Assembly: GCF_000143415.4 (NCBI RefSeq) | Contig: NW_003314307.1 | Coordinates: forward strand, 244,409-308,408 | DNA from: Selaginella moellendorffii | Taxonomy: Eukaryota > Streptophyta > Lycopodiopsida > Selaginellales > Selaginellaceae | Direction: 5' to 3' | DNA: 64,000 nucleotides | Shown: piece by piece, positions 9,660-20,665 of the stretch | How positions within the stretch are numbered: the first letter of the stretch is position 1 | Layout: each line of letters begins with the position of its first letter | The notes under the pieces: model-generated | Databases searched by the model: none | Told to the model about the DNA's origin: nothing | The model's input: the letters and a program-made list of their open reading frames with translations, nothing else | Translations under genes and position numbers: made by a program

Positions 9660-11447
9660 ATGGCTCCTTACGGTCCCGAGAGCAACAACAATGGAACTTT
9701 GCAAATTGGCTACAGTGTGGATGATGAACGGGGGAGTAACACTGCGTCTTTGGATCCAAAGTTACCTCTGCTACAGGAAGCTGATTTGCGGGACAAGGTG
9801 GTTCTCCTCCGTGTCGATCACAATGTTGTGAAGAAAGGTAAGGCTTTCGACAGAATTCTCTCCTTTCTGACATCGATTTGTGCGGCAGGAAGGATTTTGG
9901 ATCAGTACCGCATCGATGTTACGCTTCCAACCATGTTCAACATAGTGCAAAGGGGTGGCCGGTGAGTGTTAAAAATGCCGCCTTTGGAAGTTGTTGAGGC
10001 ATAGATGACAGGTTAATTGTCATGACACACATCGGGCGTCCATTTGACAAGAAGAACAAGAGCATCACCATCAGCTCGGATGATTCCGTGGATGCTGTGG
10101 TGGCTTACCTTCAGAGGAAGCTCCGAATCAAGTTCGTTGTCCCGGAGTTCCACCACAGTGACAAGGATGGCATTCTGGACATTGACACCTCCATTAATTG
10201 GCTCATCCACGACCTCCGCTCGAGGAAAATCGGAGGAGTTTATCTTCCCAACACACGCTGGTTTGCGGTAAGGAACGAGCTTTCGATTTTTCCATATTTT
10301 TCTCGAGCTATTCACAACAGGGAGAGGAAGACAAGGGAGAGAAAATGGAGAGGTTCGTTGTTCAACTAGCTGGACTTGCGGATGTGTATGTGAATGATGC
10401 GTTTGGGTCATGGCAATCTCATGCGTCAACGTATCACATTGCCAAGTACCTTCCATCTTTTGCGGGACTGTGCATGCAGGCAAGTAACTTTTGTCATGCA
10501 AACACGGAGTTGATTTGTTCTTATCTCTGGGCTCCTTAGGATGAACTGAGCAACGTGAAGGCTGTTCTCGAACCAAAGCGACCATTTGTAGCGATCGTTG
10601 CTGGTGCCAAGTACGACACCAAGATAGGCCCGCTCACCGAAATCTACAAGAAGGTTGACAAGCTGATTTTGGGGGGAGTGATTTACAACACGTATCTATG
10701 TGCCAAGTATGACATCTCGATTGCCGGAGTTCAGGTGTGCGCAATTGTGCCGTTCCATGCTCTTGTCCATTAACTCAATGGATTGATTTCTACAGGAGTC
10801 TGATATCGATCTGGCCAGGGGCCTTCTGGAGCTTGACAAGAAACAAAAGAAAGTGTTGGACTTGCCTCTCCTGGTCGAGTCAGACACGCTTGATGGGCGG
10901 TACAAGAACAAGTTCCGCACTATATCCATCGAGGTTTGTGATGCTTATGGTTTGTTTTCGCTTGCTTGCCTCTAAGCTTTTCTAGATGGCTTAACAGGAG
11001 TTTCAAGCAGGGAAGGAATATAAGTACATAGTGGACGTCGATCCGGCGTCATTCGAGTCGGGTGAGGTGAGGGAGTCACTGTCGTCCGCCAAAGCCATAT
11101 TCGTGAATGCGGTGATGGGCCTGATGCCCCACTTTTGGCACGGCACCAGCAAGATGGATGAAGTCATCGACCGTAACACTGGAGCTCAGAAGCTGTTTGG
11201 AGGAGGTGACACGCTCCAGGTGTTTAAGAGGTGAGTTCTTCCTAAATCTTTGCTCCTTTGGATGGGGATTGATCGATTTTTTTGTGCTGGCAGCTTGCAT
11301 CCTGGCTTGTATCACGAGGCACTGGACAGTCCCAAGTATTATCTCTTCACAGGTGGAGGCACCGTGCTCAAAGTGATCGAAGAAGGAAATCCTTTTGGTC
11401 TCGATACAGTGAAAGCGCTCATTAACAGCCATAAAGATAAACTCTAA
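9660..11447 (+). CDS. Divergent phosphoglycerate kinase-like protein, 8 exons
   Basis: Exons 9660-9837, 9889-9961, 10012-10267, 10321-10479, 10540-10734, 10796-10933, 10998-11230, 11294-11447; 1386 nt, 461 residues. PGK signatures are recognisable: VLLRVDHNV (substrate Asp/Asn), YRIDVTLPT, MTHIGRP, LPNTRWFAGEE, VYVNDAFG, AGAKYDTKIG with the nucleotide Lys, FGGGDT and FTGGGT near the end. It is not an ordinary plant PGK: the hinge motif usually NGPMGVFE is here NAVMGLMPHF, the Arg normally after DAFG (AHRAHSS) is missing, and GGGMAYT is altered. It may have altered or no 3-phosphoglycerate kinase activity. There is no obvious transit peptide. The intron at 10480 starts with GC. A TATA-like element lies upstream. 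Confidence 0.82.
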
Positions 11448-11728
11448 AATCTTCTCGAACTGATTCCTCCAAAAAATCGGGGAATATTTTACCTTTACAT
11501 GTTTTGTCCTTTATTTCTCTAGTCTCGTGACGTGTCAAGCGCATGCTTGCACGGGTCGGTAATTTGGAGTAGCGATCTCGTGCCGCCCCACAGCATCCTC
11601 GCGCGCCCGTGGAAGAGGAGAGGAGATCGCGGCGTTGCGTGGCGGATGATCGAGGATTCCAGGCCAGGTTTGGCGCCAATGTGACGCGGACGGAGATTAG
11701 GGCGATCGATCGATCCCTCGATCAGCCC

Positions 11729-12891
11729 ATGGCTGATCGCGGCGGCAGCGTTATGAGAGATCAGCAGCAAGCGCTTTTCTACACGTAAGGGAATCCAACC
11801 AACGCATTCCTCCTTTCTCAATCGATCAAAAGTGAGTTTCTTCTCCTCTTTCGATCTAGATAGAGATGGTGAAATGGAATGCTGCAGGGGCTTTGCGAGA
11901 TCTGGATGCCTTGACTCCGCCATGGCTGCCGATTGGCAGTGGGCCACGACCAAGCACAAGTCAAGCAAGCCTTCCACGCGGCAGCAGCAAAAACTCCAGA
12001 GTTTGATGAAAGAGGAGGATGAGTTCCTCCTGTGGCCGGATCACTCGCAGTACGCAGAGCTCATCGATCAGGAGCGGCACAGGCAGCGGATCTACGTCAC
12101 AAAGGGGAGCTACTTTGGCCAGCACCGAGTTGAATCCGGCGAAGAAACCGCTCATCTAAAATCCTCCCTCGACTCCACAACCGTGACAACCTCGTCGTCG
12201 TCACTACCAGTGTCTTGGCGAACCGCCGGAAGCCATGAACTCGCAGCCATCGTCTCGCAAAGATCTGGCAACATCGCCAACTGCGATCTTCCCCCGCCGT
12301 CTCCGGAAGCGCACAGTAGCATCAAACCAACGTAAGTTGGAAATCTTTCCTTTTGTTTTGAGCGTTATCAATTGTTTTTCTTTTTGTCTTGGCAGGTCTT
12401 GCAGCAGTAGTAACAGTCCTCGATCTTCGACCGGGCCCCGAGCGCATGATTTGCTTGGCGAGGCGCTGTGCCGCTCCCAGACACGGGCACGAGAAGCGGA
12501 GAAGCTGGCGGTGCGTGCGTTTCGAGAGAAGGACGAGCTGATGCGTCTGTTCTTCCGCGAGGCATCCATGTCGCTGGCCTACAGGCAGTGGCTCGTATCG
12601 CTGCAAGCCGAGAATCTGTGCCTTCGGATGTGTCACGCTGCTTTTCCTTCAAAGTCACTCGGCCACCACTTTCACCACCACTGCCCGCAGCTCCAGACTT
12701 CTTCCAAGCGTTGGAATTACCACCAGCACCACCACTACCACAAGAAGACGAAGCTGGAACGAGGTGGTGGTGCTACTCGTCCGGAAGAGCTGCTGCTGCG
12801 CTGCACTGTGGCGTTTGCATTGGGCCTGGGGCTTGCTGGTGCTGGATTCATGCTCGGCTGGGGGATGGGTTGGATCTTCTTTGCGTTCTAA
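11729..12891 (+). CDS. Plant-specific C-terminally anchored protein of unknown function, 3 exons
   Basis: Exons 11729-11784, 11888-12331, 12396-12891; 996 nt, 331 residues. The first exon is supported by an open frame and splice sites joining in phase; a start at 11874 without it is an alternative. The middle is polar and Ser-rich. A conserved-looking amphipathic block follows: SQTRAREAEKLAVRAFREKDELMRLFFREAS, then YRQWLVSLQAENL, a pattern I associate with a plant-only protein family of unknown role. A His-rich linker precedes a C-terminal Gly-rich membrane segment (ALGLGLAGAGFMLGWGMGW), so the product is probably tail-anchored. The gene is convergent with ATX (128 bp between stops). Confidence 0.72.
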
Positions 12892-13019
12892 AAGCACTGC
12901 TCTCTTGATTCCAGTTTCCAGTCTAGTGTATATATCTATATATATGTTCTCACCTCCGGGGATAATGTACAGCGCTGCCTTGATCCTCCTCTCTTTTATG
13001 TAAAAATCAAGTTGTGCCG

Positions 13020-16000
13020 CTAGTTCATGTATTGCCGGCACGAGTCGGATCCGCACAAGCAAGGAACCTTCTTGTCTTCCTCCTCAAACTGATAGTCGTA
13101 TCTGTAACGATAAAGGAAAGCAACAAATGACTAAACCATGAACAAACGATATGCAACTTACGTAAGCTCCTCGCCCGCAGCCACATTTCGCTTCGCAATG
13201 AGAACGATGCGGCTTTCCTCACCATCAACGCATAAAATTCGTGCATAGCAACTGGGTGAGCACTGCAAAGACACCATATCTAAAAATCAGCATAAAGAAG
13301 CAGGATGTTTTTAAAATCAACACACCGAGTGGTTGATGAGCCGACCTATGTTCCCTTTCTCAGTGGCATCGATTACAATCTCCTCACTTATCTTGAACAA
13401 CTGCAAGACGGTTTGATACGTTACCAACATGGTAAGAAAAATGATAATCCTTACGTAGCAATCTTTTCCTTGGTCACGGTATCGCTTTTCTCTCAAATCG
13501 GCGACACTTCTTCTCACTTGCTCGCCTCGGTACTCAACAACCTGCGTCAAGGAAATTAGACTCCAAGCACCTAGGAGAAACAATGTTATCTTACGATTTC
13601 TCCCTCTTCGATGGTCCTGCGCGCAAACAATCCCCAACCATGAATACCCGACTTCCCGAAGCAGACTCGAGACTTTTCAGTTTTCTGGACAAGAGAAAAA
13701 GAACAAAGAAAATGATGATAACAATCATGTAATGCCACTTGCCTCCAAAAACGACAACCTCGTCTTCATATCAACAAGGTCCTCATGTTCGAGTTCCGGA
13801 AAATCCTGCCATGAACAACATTTAGCACACCATCGAATCATACATGAACTTCGTACCCGAAGGGCATCTATGCTTTCCGTAGAGTGATGACTGTATCCCA
13901 TCACCCTGTAAGCTATCGGACTTCTGTTGCTTCTCTGCAAGAAACGCACGAAAAATTCATAAACTGAAATACAAAGCCAAACAAAAGCACCTTGTAATAC
14001 ATGTTCTGACCATAAACTTGACACCTTGCAGCTGGGTTTTTAGATCGCCGAAAATTTTGAAACTCTTTTTCTAGATCATCGCACAGCTTCTTAGGAAAGG
14101 AGTTGAATGTACTCGAAGATTTGGAAGATTGACCATTACTGAACCGTTCTTTCTTTCCCAGTGAAACACCCTTGTCTGTAGTATATTGTATGTATGAATC
14201 TGGCTTTGGCGCCCTGCAACATTTCTTTTAGCTCTGAACAGAAATAAATAACAAGACAATACTTGTGCGTGGCGCAATAAGTTATCATTCTTGTCTCAAA
14301 AGAACCATTTTTCTTATAGGAAATCTGAACCTGAAACATCATCGTGTATAGGATAGAACTGAAAGCTGAAGAGCTTACCTCCATGTGATATCCGGCTCTC
14401 AAAGCACACATTGGATGATACAGGGTTTTACATTTGTTGCACTGTATACAGACCCCATGAATTTGCTTGCAAACTGCACAGGCCTTCACCGAGAAAGAAG
14501 TAAAAATTAGGACAAAGGTGGAAGTAAGGGCTCTCGGCACAAACCTCGCGGAAACGCATTAGATCGATTCGGGTAATGCCTGCGGCTGGCTCCATTGCTA
14601 CTTCATCCTTGAACGTCACCTCATGAATAAACCAAGCACACGTAATATGCACCCAAAGACCTTTGATAGTGGTAGGCTTGAGTGCTCCACCTGTAATAAG
14701 CAAGTGATACATTTTACACAAACTTAACAGGAAGACGGATTACCTTTCACGGGACAAAGGCAGCAATCGCGCACAGCATCAGGCGTCTCGCAACCTCGAC
14801 AAACCCATGAACCACTTATTTCTGAAGCTTTGACCCCATAGCACTCTTCATGAACAGCCAATTGGCACCTACATAGCGACTGGCTCAAGTTTATCTTTAA
14901 GCAGAAAATAAATACCTGTTGCAAATAATAATCTTGTTCACATCGTAGTCTTCAATCCATCGGCAAACAGCACACCTTTCAGGTGTCCAGATAGGAACAA
15001 CCGGTTTGTATGCCGCTAAAACTAATGCTTGGTCATTCTGTTTATTTGCCAAAATAAGTTCTTACCTTCCAAACATGTCAAAAGTTCCTTCACACGATAG
15101 CTGTTTGGCGTGCAAAGTTCAGGACCATCGTAAGCAAGGCCGATAGCGCCGCCTTCCAGCATAAGTCGTAGCTACAGGATGAGTAGGATTAGTTCGATGC
15201 AAAACATATGCACGGGACATACCCAGGAGAGAAGAGTCTGGTTCAGATTTTTGACCACGATAGTTTCCTTCCACCTTCTCTTCTTAGATCCAGTGTGTTG
15301 TTCCCATTCTGAAGGTAGCATATGCTTTCCGTCACCACATCGTTCGCACTTGCAAAGGATTCTGTAAATGTTATCGTCCAGTCAGTAGAAGACAGGAAGA
15401 GGAAGACAATAGCTTACCGGTGATGCTTTGGCAAATATTCTGCTTCGCACCCTGAACATGTCACAAGTAGCTTACGTGGAAGAACGTATGTTGAGCCATT
15501 GTTCCCGTTTGAGCTACAGGGTACAAGTTAATATGTAAGAGATATGCAGATGAGTATAGCTTACTCGGTCCCTCGCTTCTTCGAAATGTTCTGCGTGTTT
15601 CTGCAGTCGGGACAGTAGTAAGTACAGCGTTTCAGCTCCTGTTTGTTTAGTTACTGTTAGAAATTTTAATGTGACAGTCAAGAGAGTTTCAATACAACCT
15701 TCAGCTGCTTGCTGCTGATATTGTCACATTCAGCATGTACCCAGATTTCACAATTGTCGCATGCAGCCTACAAAAGTTTCGCATTCAGCAAACTAGAAAA
15801 AAGAAAGAAAAGAAAAAATAAAAGAAGAACGCTTTACCCAGTCGCCTTTGTCATTTGGATGCCAAACCTTCTTGCAAATTCCACAGTACTGCCTTGATTT
15901 GTAAAGCTGAAGTCGAGAAGTCAAGACCAAGAAAGTCAAGACAAAGATAAATACACAGACCTTTTTACAATGTCTGCACAATAGCTCTTCAGGGACGGGG

Positions 16001-18020
16001 TTCAATTTTATCCTTCCGAACAAAGCAGCTCCACAACCGACACAAATATTTATCTGCACAATGTTCCGTTAGAGCTATGCATGTTTACTTTCAGAAGTTT
16101 GCATACCCTTTGCTTAGCATCTTCGCATTTGCTCTCATCTTCGCTGTGAGAGGGTTTTTTGCAAACATCTTCACATTCTTCGAAACCAGCTTCGGCCAGA
16201 GTTGCTTCTTCAATGGCAGACCAAAAATCACCCGGCTGACTCTTGTTAAATGATGTTTGGCTCTGGAACCTGAGCAACAAGTCCGTCACATCTAAAATTG
16301 TGGACTCACATTCTTACCTTTCCAAATAATCCACGAAGGGAAATATCATGCCCTTTCTTACCCATGCATAGTCCTAAAGCATCGAAGTTAGTACAAACAA
16401 GTAATAAGTAGAAACAGCTTACCCGTCGTTTCACTCCTCTCGCTAAAGATTCGCCGTAGAACATAACGCAGAGCCGATTTGGGACGCATTTCCTTCGAAC
16501 GGACTCCGGTACCTCCTTGATAGGATCAACTACCTTTGCTGGCCAAACAGGGTCCTTCTTCTTCCCAGATTTCGCCCAAACAATGTCTCCAATGTCAAAC
16601 TCTTCAAGGGAGTGTGAGCCACAGGTGATGAAAGCGGCTTTTCCATCGCACTCTGAAATTGTTTCCGCATCCGTGACCGTGGAAAGCTTTTGCGACGATA
16701 TGACAGAGGTAACCTCCACTTCAGCGGGAGAAAACCGCACTTCCGCCTTTCTTCTCAGCACTTCAACTGATGTCAATGTCGGGGATTCATGGATGCCATC
16801 ACTCCTGGATGTAACAGAGTTTGCATCGTGCTTTCTCCCAGCTTGTTGGGCTTCTTCAGCAGGACGAGCTTTTTCTTCAATCTCGCGCTTGGAGCCTCGA
16901 GTGGAACGTTTCTTCAACGGAGCAAGCACCGAGTCACGTAATCTCGTCGGCAAGGCTTGCGACCTTCCCCGTTTGGAGCGTATAAGGGGAGCGACCTCCT
17001 CGTCCTTGCTCGGATGGCCAGTGGTTTCATTCGAGAACGAGATGTTGCTACTTTCTGAACAATCTGCGTCACGATATGCACTCGTCAGATCAAATTGCCG
17101 CAATGCGATGGCGTACCTGCATCGACAGAGCGTCTGGTTCGGCAGCTACCATGTTGGATGGAGCTCTCCTCTGGTGGTACCAAGTCATGCACCTGGGTCT
17201 TTGCAAAGACACCCTCGTCCTCCTCGTCAAATGAAGAACAAGATAGAGCGTTGAGAGCTTTGATCACAAGCGCCAAGCTTCTCTTGAACTCGAGCTTGTC
17301 CTGCCCAAAAGCTTCAACTTTCGGCTTCTTCAGTCTTTTTGAAACTTCGTCTGAAGTGGTGGGCTTGCAGCGCTTGAGAGAGAGTTTGCCTGGAACTGGA
17401 AGACTCGGTCCAGCATCCTTCTTCCCACCCAAATTCTTGCTGGACGCTAAAGGATCGGCCTCCACCTTTATGTGGGTGCTCGTAACATCACTACTGTTCC
17501 ACCCTCGATGAAACCCACCACCGTGTAGTAGTCCGACTGGAGGCTTGGAATCGAGAGAAGAAGCCGCTGGGGGAGGTGGTGGCGGTGGCGGAGTAACAGG
17601 CAAAGCAATCCTCTCGCCAATGCATCGATCAGCTTGGCCGTGATTGATGCACGAGGCGTGCACTCGCTTGATCCCATTGCGACTCTTGCCCAGCTGCATC
17701 AATGGCTTCTTGTCGTCACAGCTGCCGGGCGCTTGGAATTGCGCTGCTGCCAATGTGGGCTGCTTGATGGGGCTGGGATTGTGTATGGGATTGGGCTTGA
17801 TTGCCGCTGGAGGTCGCCAGAACGATGCCAACCTGATAGCCTGCTGCTGCTGCTGCTGCTCGACACCGCCTCCAATATCTCGATCGAGATCGCGAAACCC
17901 ATTCCTGTTCCTGGATTGATGATGAAATGTTGCGCATCCGGATGGAGCAGCCGGAGCGATGAGCTGCCTCGTCAAGTAATCTGTCCCGAAGCCGGCATCG
18001 CTACCCTGCCCTGTCCCCAT
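13020..18020 (-). CDS. Trithorax-like histone H3 lysine methyltransferase, ATX3/4/5 class, 24 exons
   Basis: Minus-strand exons: 18020-17117, 17063-16423, 16373-16318, 16269-16107, 16053-15961, 15906-15838, 15767-15699, 15638-15565, 15513-15418, 15361-15223, 15171-15066, 15021-14916, 14868-14744, 14690-14545, 14483-14379, 14330-14263, 14213-13991, 13934-13857, 13805-13743, 13684-13595, 13541-13455, 13400-13326, 13262-13162, 13101-13020; 3759 nt, 1252 residues. Domain order: a long low-complexity N-terminus (polyQ, polyP), PWWP from about residue 455 ([15 protein letters not shown]), a first PHD at about 590-690 ([16 protein letters not shown]), a PHD and extended PHD ([28 protein letters not shown]), and SET at about 1115-1240 ([30 protein letters not shown]) with post-[11 protein letters not shown]. 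The order and the absence of FYR domains fit the ATX3/4/5 group, which deposits H3K4 methylation. The N-terminus is longer than in Arabidopsis. The intron after 13743 has a GC donor. Confidence 0.93.
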
Positions 18021-18783
18021 TAGCTACGGCCGTCGCCCTAATCACACGAACACACTAACTAGGAATCTGGCCTGCTATGCTGATCCCGATTGCCCAGCTC
18101 TCATTTGGATTCCTCTCTTTGATCCTCCTCTCGTCCTTCCTCCTCCTCCTCTTCCTCTTCCTCCTCCTCCTCGGACACCGCGCGGCATTTCACCGCATTC
18201 GCGGCGCAGCGATCGAGTACACAATGCTGGCAAGACGGCAGCAACCGCGGCATACCTGGAATCCTCATCGCCTCCGCGCAGCCATGGATCGATCGCGCAA
18301 GCCCTATTTCCTCGCCGCGGATGGATCTTCTACCCCGGGGATAGAGTAATATTTGCTGCCGATGTGTTTGTTGTATGCCTTCTCTTTGACGCCCCCATTT
18401 TCCCTTGGCCCATCCGGCCACAGCCGCATTAAGCCCAAGGGCCACTTGGCGACTGCCGCGTGGCAAACCAAGAAGGCCAGGGTTCGAACCCTGTCCCAAC
18501 AAACACTTTGTGCACAAGGCGAGGCGAGGCGTTCTACCCGATTCTCTTCCTTCCATTTCTCCTTTGTCCAGGGCAAGCAGGGCAACCGCCATGGATCTTC
18601 TTCCTCCTCTCTCCCCTCTTCACCTCGCCGGCGTCCAAGATCCTCGCCATGCAATTCCCCAGAGCCGAGCGATCGTCTTGTTTTAGGAGTCTCTAGCGCA
18701 GCGCTTCCCTCTAGACTAGATTGAGGATTTCGGGCAGAAGCGAGCAACCAGGAGCTCCATCTCTCCACCGCAGAGCCAATTCA
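18021..18783. other. Intergenic region between divergent genes, with a tRNA-like box A/B pair
   Basis: This 763-bp gap between ATX and the next gene has a CTCCTC-rich microsatellite (about 18120-18170) and no convincing gene. At 18445-18500 there is a tRNA-like stretch: an A-box-like tggcgactgccg, about 30 bp, then a perfect T-arm caggg-ttcgaac-cctg followed by tcccaac. I could not find a matching 5' acceptor strand or a cloverleaf, so it is at most a decayed tRNA or a SINE head. Confidence 0.4.
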
Positions 18784-19563
18784 ATGCAGCACAAGAGATT
18801 TCGAAGCTCTTGCCCCTCGCCGTCTTGGAACGAGGTCATGATCCAGCAAGGGCCATTGCGAGGCAGCATCGCCGTCGCTCGGCACAGGACGATGAAGCCC
18901 CAGGCAGGCGCCGAGGTAGCGTGGAATGGATCGGTGGCTCACCAGCGCCTCCCCGATCCTGGAGTGTGGAGCATCGGCAAGAACAAGAGGAGAACGGCAT
19001 CAAGCCATAATGCTGCTCCATCGCCTTCCATCGGGCACGCCGGGGGATATTTCAGCGGCAGCGCTACGCAGTCGGGGGAGAATTGGTCGAAGAAATCCAC
19101 AGATCCGACGCCGCTGATCGAGCATGAGGAGCAGTCGGCCGAGGATCAAGCCGATTCCAGCGTCACCGCGGAAGCAATTGCCGTGGAGAGCTTGCTCGCT
19201 CTGGACGTGCTGGCTCATTGCGCTGTCATCCAGTCACAAATCCACGACTCCGCGGCCAGCGCCTGTCGTCCCCCCGGGAGAAGGGTCTTCGTCCAGAGCC
19301 TGGGATTTTCGATCTTCCAGAGGAGGCGGGGGCCAGTATCGTCTCCTTCCCGGCCCAGCGATGGTTTTCCGAGCAAGCCCTCTTCGATCGGCGGCAGCAG
19401 TAGCGACGAGGAGGAGCGAATTGGCCGGCCCAAGCGCAAGAGGGCGACCCTTTTGCCCTCCAAGTTCCAGGACTCGGTGCTCATGCTGAAGAACAAGAAC
19501 AAGAAGAGCGGCGGCGGCGGCAGTGGCAGCGCTAACAAGAAGAAGAAGATCAAGAGGAAGTAG
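18784..19563 (+). CDS. Basic nuclear protein with AT-hook-like and LPxxFxDSVL motifs (unknown)
   Basis: Intronless 259-residue protein from the ATG at 18784; the in-frame codons upstream have no ATG. It is Ser/Lys/Arg-rich. Residues ~130-165 contain a short helix VESLLALDVLAHCAVIQSQI. Near the C-terminus IGRPKRKRA resembles an AT-hook, followed by LLPSKFQDSVLMLKNK and a Lys-rich tail ending KKKKIKRK, a strong nuclear signal. A similar [18 protein letters not shown] occurs in the N-terminal part of the divergent ATX gene. The motif recurs in plant chromatin proteins as I know them, but no function can be assigned. Confidence 0.6.
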   Translation: MQHKRFRSSCPSPSWNEVMIQQGPLRGSIAVARHRTMKPQAGAEVAWNGSVAHQRLPDPGVWSIGKNKRRTASSHNAAPSPSIGHAGGYFSGSATQSGENWSKKSTDPTPLIEHEEQSAEDQADSSVTAEAIAVESLLALDVLAHCAVIQSQIHDSAASACRPPGRRVFVQSLGFSIFQRRRGPVSSPSRPSDGFPSKPSSIGGSSSDEEERIGRPKRKRATLLPSKFQDSVLMLKNKNKKSGGGGSGSANKKKKIKRK

Positions 19564-19775
19564 GCCTAGGAGTTTCACACACATTGATCGATCCCGGCAT
19601 CGATCGGAGCGTCGGGCAAGGAAAAAGCCTTCGTTTGGTTTAGTTTTGCTCTCCCATGTAGAGAAAATCTTCTCCCCCGAACACCATTCATAGGACCGTC
19701 CGCTTCTCTCAAAGCCATGGAGCTACAAAATTTCTTTGAATGCAATGCAATCCCTCTCTTGCCCTAGTTTTAGAT

Positions 19776-20581
19776 ATGGTGCTCCTGGGCTGGGGATGGA
19801 GCAAGCCGCCATCGCAGGCCAAGGATCACAGGCAAGATTTTGCGGTATCGATCCTTATCGTGTTCCTTGTTCTTTAGGGATTTAGATTTCAACTACGCAG
19901 CAGAGGACTGCTGCAGCGAGGCGGCGTGGACGGACGAGCGCCTCCAATCGATCGAGCGCCAAGGGTTTGCGATCAACCATTCCAGGGTGAAGATCGGCCA
20001 CGGCCAAGAGGAGGCGTTCATCAGGGCCAAGAATTTGCTCCAAGATTGGCGGTAGGTTTTCTGTGGAGTGATTTGCGATGGCGTGAAGAAATGCTTGGCT
20101 GCGCAGGCATTTCCAGCTGGGCTGGGCATTCGTTCCGCGGGAGACGCCGATCGAGCGTGGCCAGGGATTCAATGTGTGTAGCAAGGAAGGGCTTTTCTGG
20201 ATCGTGAATCCATTACGTATTCGCTACATTCGCGACGATCGAGAGCAAGCCAGGAAGAACAACAAAATCGTCTACGCCTTTGGAAGTGGGACCTTGCAGG
20301 GCCATCTCCTGGTAAGTCAGCAAAAAAAACTCTTCTTTTCTTCTTTCCTTTTGCAACAATGGATGATCGATCGATCGAGTGGTTTATAGGCTGGTGAAGA
20401 GCGATTTTCTGTGGAATGGAACAAGGAAGATGACAGCATCTGGTACGAGATCTTCTCCTTCTCCAAGCCGGCGCATTTTTTGTCGCTGGCAACTTATCCT
20501 TACGTCCGATTCAAGCAGCGCCTGTTCGCCAAGCAGTCAAGCGACAAGATGATCCAGGAAATGCGCCACAAAGTTTCCTAG
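19776..20581 (+). CDS. DUF1990 (UPF0548) family protein, 4 exons
   Basis: Exons 19776-19831, 19878-20051, 20107-20311, 20390-20581; 627 nt, 208 residues. The N-terminal exon gives MVLLGWGWSKPP, the usual start of plant UPF0548 proteins. The body matches DUF1990: DLDFNYAAE, AINHSRVKIGHG, LLQDWRHFQLGWAF, NPLRIRYIRDD, YAFGSGTLQGHLLAGEERFSVEW and WYEIFSFSKP. Bacterial and plant members have no established activity. Length is normal. The first intron (19832-19877) uses a GC donor, which is needed to reach the conserved N-terminus; an ATG at 19840 in the downstream open frame would truncate it. Confidence 0.85.
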
Positions 20582-20665
20582 GATCTTGCAAGCTCAAGGA
20601 AAGAAAAAACGCCGGCTTGTTGATGGCTGGGTGATGGTAATAATCTATCTATCGTCATCAAAAGG

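Noticed and set aside
18077-18349. 90-codon frame starting with a hydrophobic segment
   Set aside because: The leucine run comes from a CTCCTC microsatellite; no conserved features.
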